64,000 bases of DNA, from contig NZ_AQYH01000002.1 of the NCBI RefSeq assembly GCF_000380505.1, positions 62,001-126,000 on the forward strand. Reading direction: 5' to 3'. This document shows, piece by piece, positions 60,846 through 64,000 of the stretch. Position 1 is the first letter of the stretch. Every line of letters begins with the position of its first letter. The stretch comes from Kaistia granuli DSM 23481 (GTDB taxonomy: Bacteria > Pseudomonadota > Alphaproteobacteria > Rhizobiales > Kaistiaceae). The translations under genes and the position numbers were made by a program. The notes below the pieces were generated by a model. That model searched no databases and was not told where the DNA came from. It saw only the letters and a program-made list of their open reading frames with translations.

Positions 60846-61579
60846 TCGAGCTGAACACCTTCTCCATCTCCGCCCGCTGCCCGCGCACCGGCATGCTCGG
60901 CGTCGCCGTCTCGACCGCGGTGCCGGCAGTTGGCGGCATCTGCATCTTCGCCGATGCCGGCGTCGGCGCCATCGCCACCCAGTCCTGGGTCAATCCCTAT
61001 CTCGGCATCGACGGGCTGAAGCTGCTCCGCGAGGGCCTGTCGGCACCGGAGGCACTCGCCAAGCTGATCGCCGAAGACCCCGGCCAGGCTGACCGCCAGG
61101 TCGGCATCGTCGACAACAAGGGTCGCACGGCGGCGCATACCGGCAGTTCCTGCGTCGACTGGGCCGGCCATATCGAGGGCGACGGCTTCACCGTGCAGGG
61201 CAACATGCTGGTCGGGGCTGCGACCATCGACGCCATGGCGGAAGCCGCCGAACGCAGCGCCGGTTTCGACCTGCACGAGCGGCTGATGCTGGTGCTCGAG
61301 GCCGGCCAGGCCGCCGGCGGCGACAAGCGCGGCAAGCAGTCGGCGGCGCTCAAGGTGTTCAAGAAGGAAGCCTTCGCCTGGCTCGACCTGCGCGTCGACG
61401 AGCACCGCAACCCGGTCGCCGAGCTCCGCCGCGTCTTCGAAGTCGCCAAGCACCAGCTGCTGCCCTTCATCGACGGCATGCCGTCGCGCGAGGACCCGAT
61501 CGGCGGCATCCCCGCCCCCGTCACCGCCATGCTGATGACGCCGCCGCCCTACCGGCCCGGCGGCAGCGGCGGCGCGTGA
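60842..61579 (+). CDS. DUF1028 Ntn-hydrolase-like protein
   Basis: A 245-residue DUF1028 protein (NTFSISARCPRTGMLGVAVS; VGAIATQSWVNPYLGIDGL; HTGSSCVDWAGHIEGDGFTV; QGNMLVG). The family has an Ntn-hydrolase-like fold and is often encoded with peptide transporters and deacylases; a peptidase or amidase role is proposed but unproven. Located in the dpp-type operon between the ATPase and the ArgE-like gene, so it probably processes the imported compound. Confidence 0.9.
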   Translation: MIELNTFSISARCPRTGMLGVAVSTAVPAVGGICIFADAGVGAIATQSWVNPYLGIDGLKLLREGLSAPEALAKLIAEDPGQADRQVGIVDNKGRTAAHTGSSCVDWAGHIEGDGFTVQGNMLVGAATIDAMAEAAERSAGFDLHERLMLVLEAGQAAGGDKRGKQSAALKVFKKEAFAWLDLRVDEHRNPVAELRRVFEVAKHQLLPFIDGMPSREDPIGGIPAPVTAMLMTPPPYRPGGSGGA

Positions 61580-61610
61580 TTGCCCGGACGCAGCCTGAAC
61601 AGTGAAGAGC

Positions 61611-62759
61611 ATGACCAAGACCCAGACCATCCGCGAGATCCTCGCCGATCTCGTCGGCTTCGACACGACCAGCGCCCGTTCCAACCTCGCTTTGATCGAG
61701 CATGTCCGCGCCTATCTCGCCGGCCATGGCGTGACGGCCGAGATCTTCCCGTCGGCCGACGGCAGCAAGGCGAGCCTCTGGGCCACCATCGGCCCGGCCG
61801 GCCCCGGCGGCATCATCCTGTCCGGCCATACCGATTGCGTCCCCGTCGAGGGCCAGGCCTGGTCAAGCGATCCCTTCACGCTCACCGAGCGCGACGGCCG
61901 CCTCTACGGCCGCGGCGCCTGCGACATGAAGGGCTTCGACGCCGCCGCGCTGGCAATCGTGCCGGAGCTGGTCGCAGCGAAGCTGGAGCGCCCCGTCCAC
62001 ATCGCCCTCTCCTATGACGAGGAAGTCGGCTGCACCGGCGTGCGCGAGATGATCGCCATCCTCAGGGAACGCGGCGAGGCGCCGGCGGCCTGCCTCGTCG
62101 GCGAACCGACCAGCATGCAAGTCGTCGTCGGCCACAAGGGCGGGCGCGGCTATCGTTGCCACATCACCGGGCAGGAAGCGCATTCGAGTCTGGCCCCACG
62201 CGCGGTCAACGCCATCGAGTACGCGGCCGAGCTGATCGTCTTCCTGCGCGATCTCGGGGGCGAACTCGCCATCGGCCCGCGCGACGAGGAATATGACGTC
62301 GTCCACACGACGATCTCGACCGGACTGATCTCCGGCGGCACGGCCGTCAACATCGTGCCGAATGCCTGCTCGTTCACTTTCGAGTACCGCAATCTGATCG
62401 AGGTCGATCCGGATACGATCATCGCCCGCATCCAGGACTTCGCCGAGACGAAGCTGCTGCCGGAAATGCGCAGCCGGGCGCCACTGGCGGATATCGCCTT
62501 CGAGCCGATCTACGACTATCCGGCGCTGGCGATCGACCCGTCACACCCGCTCGTGACGCGGCTGAAGAACGTCGTCGGCCATAACAGCCACGGCAAGGTC
62601 GCCTATGGCACCGAGGGCGGCCTGTTCCAGCGCGATCTCGGCGTGCCGACGGTCGTCTGCGGCCCCGGCTCGATCGACATGGCGCACAAGCCGGACGAAT
62701 ACGTCGCGATCGAGCAGCTCGACCGCTGCGACGCGGCGCTCCGCAAGCTGCTGCTGTAA
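61611..62759 (+). CDS. ArgE-like M20 deacylase (acetylornithine deacetylase family)
   Basis: A 382-residue M20 metallohydrolase: SGHTDCVPVEG (first metal ligand), GRGACDMKG (bridging Asp), SYDEEVGCTGV (catalytic Glu), CLVGEPT, and HKPDEYVAIEQL near the end (last His). Members remove acyl groups from amino acids such as N-acetylornithine. Following a peptide-type importer and DUF1028, it more likely degrades an imported N-acyl compound than makes arginine. Start 61611; a GTG at 61602 is possible. Confidence 0.9.
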   Translation: MTKTQTIREILADLVGFDTTSARSNLALIEHVRAYLAGHGVTAEIFPSADGSKASLWATIGPAGPGGIILSGHTDCVPVEGQAWSSDPFTLTERDGRLYGRGACDMKGFDAAALAIVPELVAAKLERPVHIALSYDEEVGCTGVREMIAILRERGEAPAACLVGEPTSMQVVVGHKGGRGYRCHITGQEAHSSLAPRAVNAIEYAAELIVFLRDLGGELAIGPRDEEYDVVHTTISTGLISGGTAVNIVPNACSFTFEYRNLIEVDPDTIIARIQDFAETKLLPEMRSRAPLADIAFEPIYDYPALAIDPSHPLVTRLKNVVGHNSHGKVAYGTEGGLFQRDLGVPTVVCGPGSIDMAHKPDEYVAIEQLDRCDAALRKLLL

Positions 62760-62777
62760 ACGAAAAGTCGGCGCGCC

Positions 62778-63752
62778 CTAGCGGCGCGCCGCTTCCCGGC
62801 CCGAAAGCAGTAGCAGAGCGAGGATCAGCGTCCCGAACAGGATGCTGCGCCAGCCCGGCGAGGCGTTGACGACGGTGATCAGCGCCGTGATCGTCACCAG
62901 CAGGATGGCGCCCGGGATCGAGCCGGCATAGGTGCCGAGCCCGCCGAGTATCGAGGTGCCGCCCAGCACCACGGCGGCGATCGAGGCGAGCAGGTAGGGA
63001 TCGCCAATGCCGACATAGCCCTGGCCGTTCATGCCGAGCACGAGAATCCCGGCGAGCCCCGCCATGAAGCCGCTGATGCCGTAGACCGCCATTGTCGTCG
63101 TCGCGATCGGCACGCCGGAGAGCTTGGCTGCGAGCGGTCCGGCGCCCATGGCGAACAGCCGCGCGCCGAACGGCGTCGCGTGCATCACCACCAGCACGAC
63201 CACCGAGACGACGACCCAGACGAGAATGCCGGCCGGAACCCCGAACGGCCTCGCATTGCCGACCCAGCTGACCAGCGGATTGGCGGCGGTCACGGCGCTG
63301 CCGCCAGCGATGATGATCAGCAGCCCCTGCAGGAAGGTCGCCATGGCGAGCGTCATGATCATCGGGTGGACGCGGAGCAGCGCCACGCCGAGCCCGTTGA
63401 CGAGGCCGATCGCCGTCGTCATGGCGAGCACGGCGAGGATCGGGGTCAGCCCGGTCGGATCGGCGTCGATCGCGAACAGCGGCAGGCCGACGGCGGCGAC
63501 GGTCACGATCGCCGCGACCGACAGGTCGATGCCGCCGGCGATGACGACGAAGGTCTGCCCCGCCGCGACGAGGCCGATGACGGCGGCGAGTTCGACCAGG
63601 TAGCGCAGGTGGCCGTAGGAGCCGAAGCCGCGCGAGACGAAGCTCGCCACGATCCAGACCAGCGCCACGATGGCAAAGGTCAGGAACGGCCGGCTGGTGA
63701 CGATGGCCCGGATGCGGGACCTGGACAGGATTCCGGCGTCGCTGATGCTCAT
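62778..63752 (-). CDS. ABC transporter permease, ribose/RbsC family
   Basis: A 324-residue membrane protein of the sugar-type permease family (AAGQTFVVIAGGIDLSVAAI; LVNGLGVALLRVHPMIMTLA; GDPYLLASIAAVVLGGTSIL). Its start overlaps the stop of the next permease gene (ATGA), so the two form a heterodimeric pair. The sequence does not reveal the sugar. It is convergent with the ArgE-like gene, 18 bp apart. Confidence 0.92.
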   Translation of the reverse strand: MSISDAGILSRSRIRAIVTSRPFLTFAIVALVWIVASFVSRGFGSYGHLRYLVELAAVIGLVAAGQTFVVIAGGIDLSVAAIVTVAAVGLPLFAIDADPTGLTPILAVLAMTTAIGLVNGLGVALLRVHPMIMTLAMATFLQGLLIIIAGGSAVTAANPLVSWVGNARPFGVPAGILVWVVVSVVVLVVMHATPFGARLFAMGAGPLAAKLSGVPIATTTMAVYGISGFMAGLAGILVLGMNGQGYVGIGDPYLLASIAAVVLGGTSILGGLGTYAGSIPGAILLVTITALITVVNASPGWRSILFGTLILALLLLSGREAARR

Positions 63753-64000
63753 CGGGCCCTCATGCGGAATTGGGGAATGGCGACGGCGCCGATGATGATC
63801 AGGCCCTGCGCCACATATTGCGCGACGGGCGTGAAGCCGAGAAAGAACATGACGGAGATCATCAGGCTCAGCAGAAGGCTGCCGGCGAGCGCACCGCGCA
63901 TGGTGCCCTGGCCGCCGAGGAAGCCGATGCCGCCGAGAACGGCCGCGGCGATCGAATTCAGCGTGAACGAGGTGCCGATGATCGGATCGCCGGAGCCGGT
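63749..64000 (-). CDS. Second RbsC-family permease (C-terminal part, cut by window end)
   Basis: The last 83 residues of a sugar-type permease: GDPIIGTSFTLNSIAAAVLG, GIGFLGGQGTMRGALAGSLL and a final membrane segment ending QFRMRAR. The 5' part lies beyond the window. It is upstream of and overlaps the other permease by 4 bp; ATPase and binding-protein genes are expected further upstream. Confidence 0.88.
   Translation of the reverse strand, partial: TGSGDPIIGTSFTLNSIAAAVLGGIGFLGGQGTMRGALAGSLLLSLMISVMFFLGFTPVAQYVAQGLIIIGAVAIPQFRMRAR

Noticed and set aside
1-64000. tRNA, rRNA, CRISPR arrays, integrases and IS elements
   Set aside because: I looked for TTCGANTC T-loops, direct-repeat arrays, transposase motifs and terminal repeats and found none I could defend.

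Overview
The window looks like a chromosomal segment of a high-GC alphaproteobacterium, most likely order Hyphomicrobiales (Rhizobiales). The support is the gene content and order: RcdA, TrcR, GapR, DUF1192, DUF1244, DUF1036, DUF882 and DUF4164 genes; a 6S RNA gene between zapA and the 5-formyltetrahydrofolate cyclo-ligase gene; a split three-gene pnt operon next to a 41-residue aa3-type oxidase subunit IV; and candidate CtrA and EcfG sites. The genus cannot be settled from the sequence alone. I see no phage, integrase, IS element, CRISPR array, rRNA or tRNA.

Layout. 1-7.5 kb (minus strand): ruvA (cut by the window edge), ruvC, a small exported gene broken by two compensating frameshifts, yebC, a Sel1-repeat protein, a divergent ThiE-like protein, an inositol monophosphatase homologue lacking key catalytic residues, a YmdB-type phosphoesterase, the formyl-THF cyclo-ligase, 6S RNA, zapA and a DUF4164 gene. 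7.7-13.4 kb (plus): carbon-metabolism cluster tkt-gap-pgk-fba (class I aldolase); two TGC-AGT-GCA palindromes flank the pgk terminator. 13.5-20.1 kb: a Tat-exported amidohydrolase, a MotA/TolQ plus MotB/OmpA-like stator pair of unknown function, a DUF4258/DUF2283 pair whose DUF4258 gene carries a frameshift, and an ABC exporter.

20.2-25.1 kb: rpmE, rcdA, a predicted small RNA behind a CtrA-like box, DUF1192, a quinone oxidoreductase, a Pro/Ala-rich membrane protein, trcR and rpsU. 25.1-36.7 kb: a TPR lipoprotein, a GST-ArsR-SRPBCC operon with inverted-repeat operators, a streptomycin-kinase (APH(3'')) homologue, pntA1-pntA2-pntB, cox subunit IV, an ABC1 kinase, an AbrB/Doc toxin-antitoxin module and a second ABC exporter. 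36.7-49.7 kb: a REP-like inverted repeat, oligoendopeptidase F, a response regulator of NtrC type without the GAFTGA loop, an L,D-transpeptidase, a DUF882 M15-like protein, gapR, DUF1244, N-formylglutamate amidohydrolase, an EamA transporter, DUF1036 and pyk.

49.7-64 kb: a TPR protein, rpmJ, a KGG stress protein with an EcfG-like promoter, Lrp divergent from alr-dadA, a cupin-XRE regulator divergent from a dipeptide-type ABC importer operon that ends in a DUF1028 protein and an ArgE-like deacylase, and two sugar-type ABC permeases cut by the window end.

How the genes work together: most are housekeeping. Themes that recur are glycolysis (tkt, gap, pgk, fba, pyk), cell cycle and nucleoid (zapA, rcdA, trcR, gapR), envelope (stator pair, L,D-transpeptidase, DUF882, alr) and peptide or amino-acid salvage (dpp operon, dadA, pepF). 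The least explained parts are the stator pair with the broken DUF4258 gene behind it, the predicted small RNA next to rcdA, the GAFTGA-less regulator, the degenerate phosphatase homologue and the dpp-DUF1028-deacylase operon.
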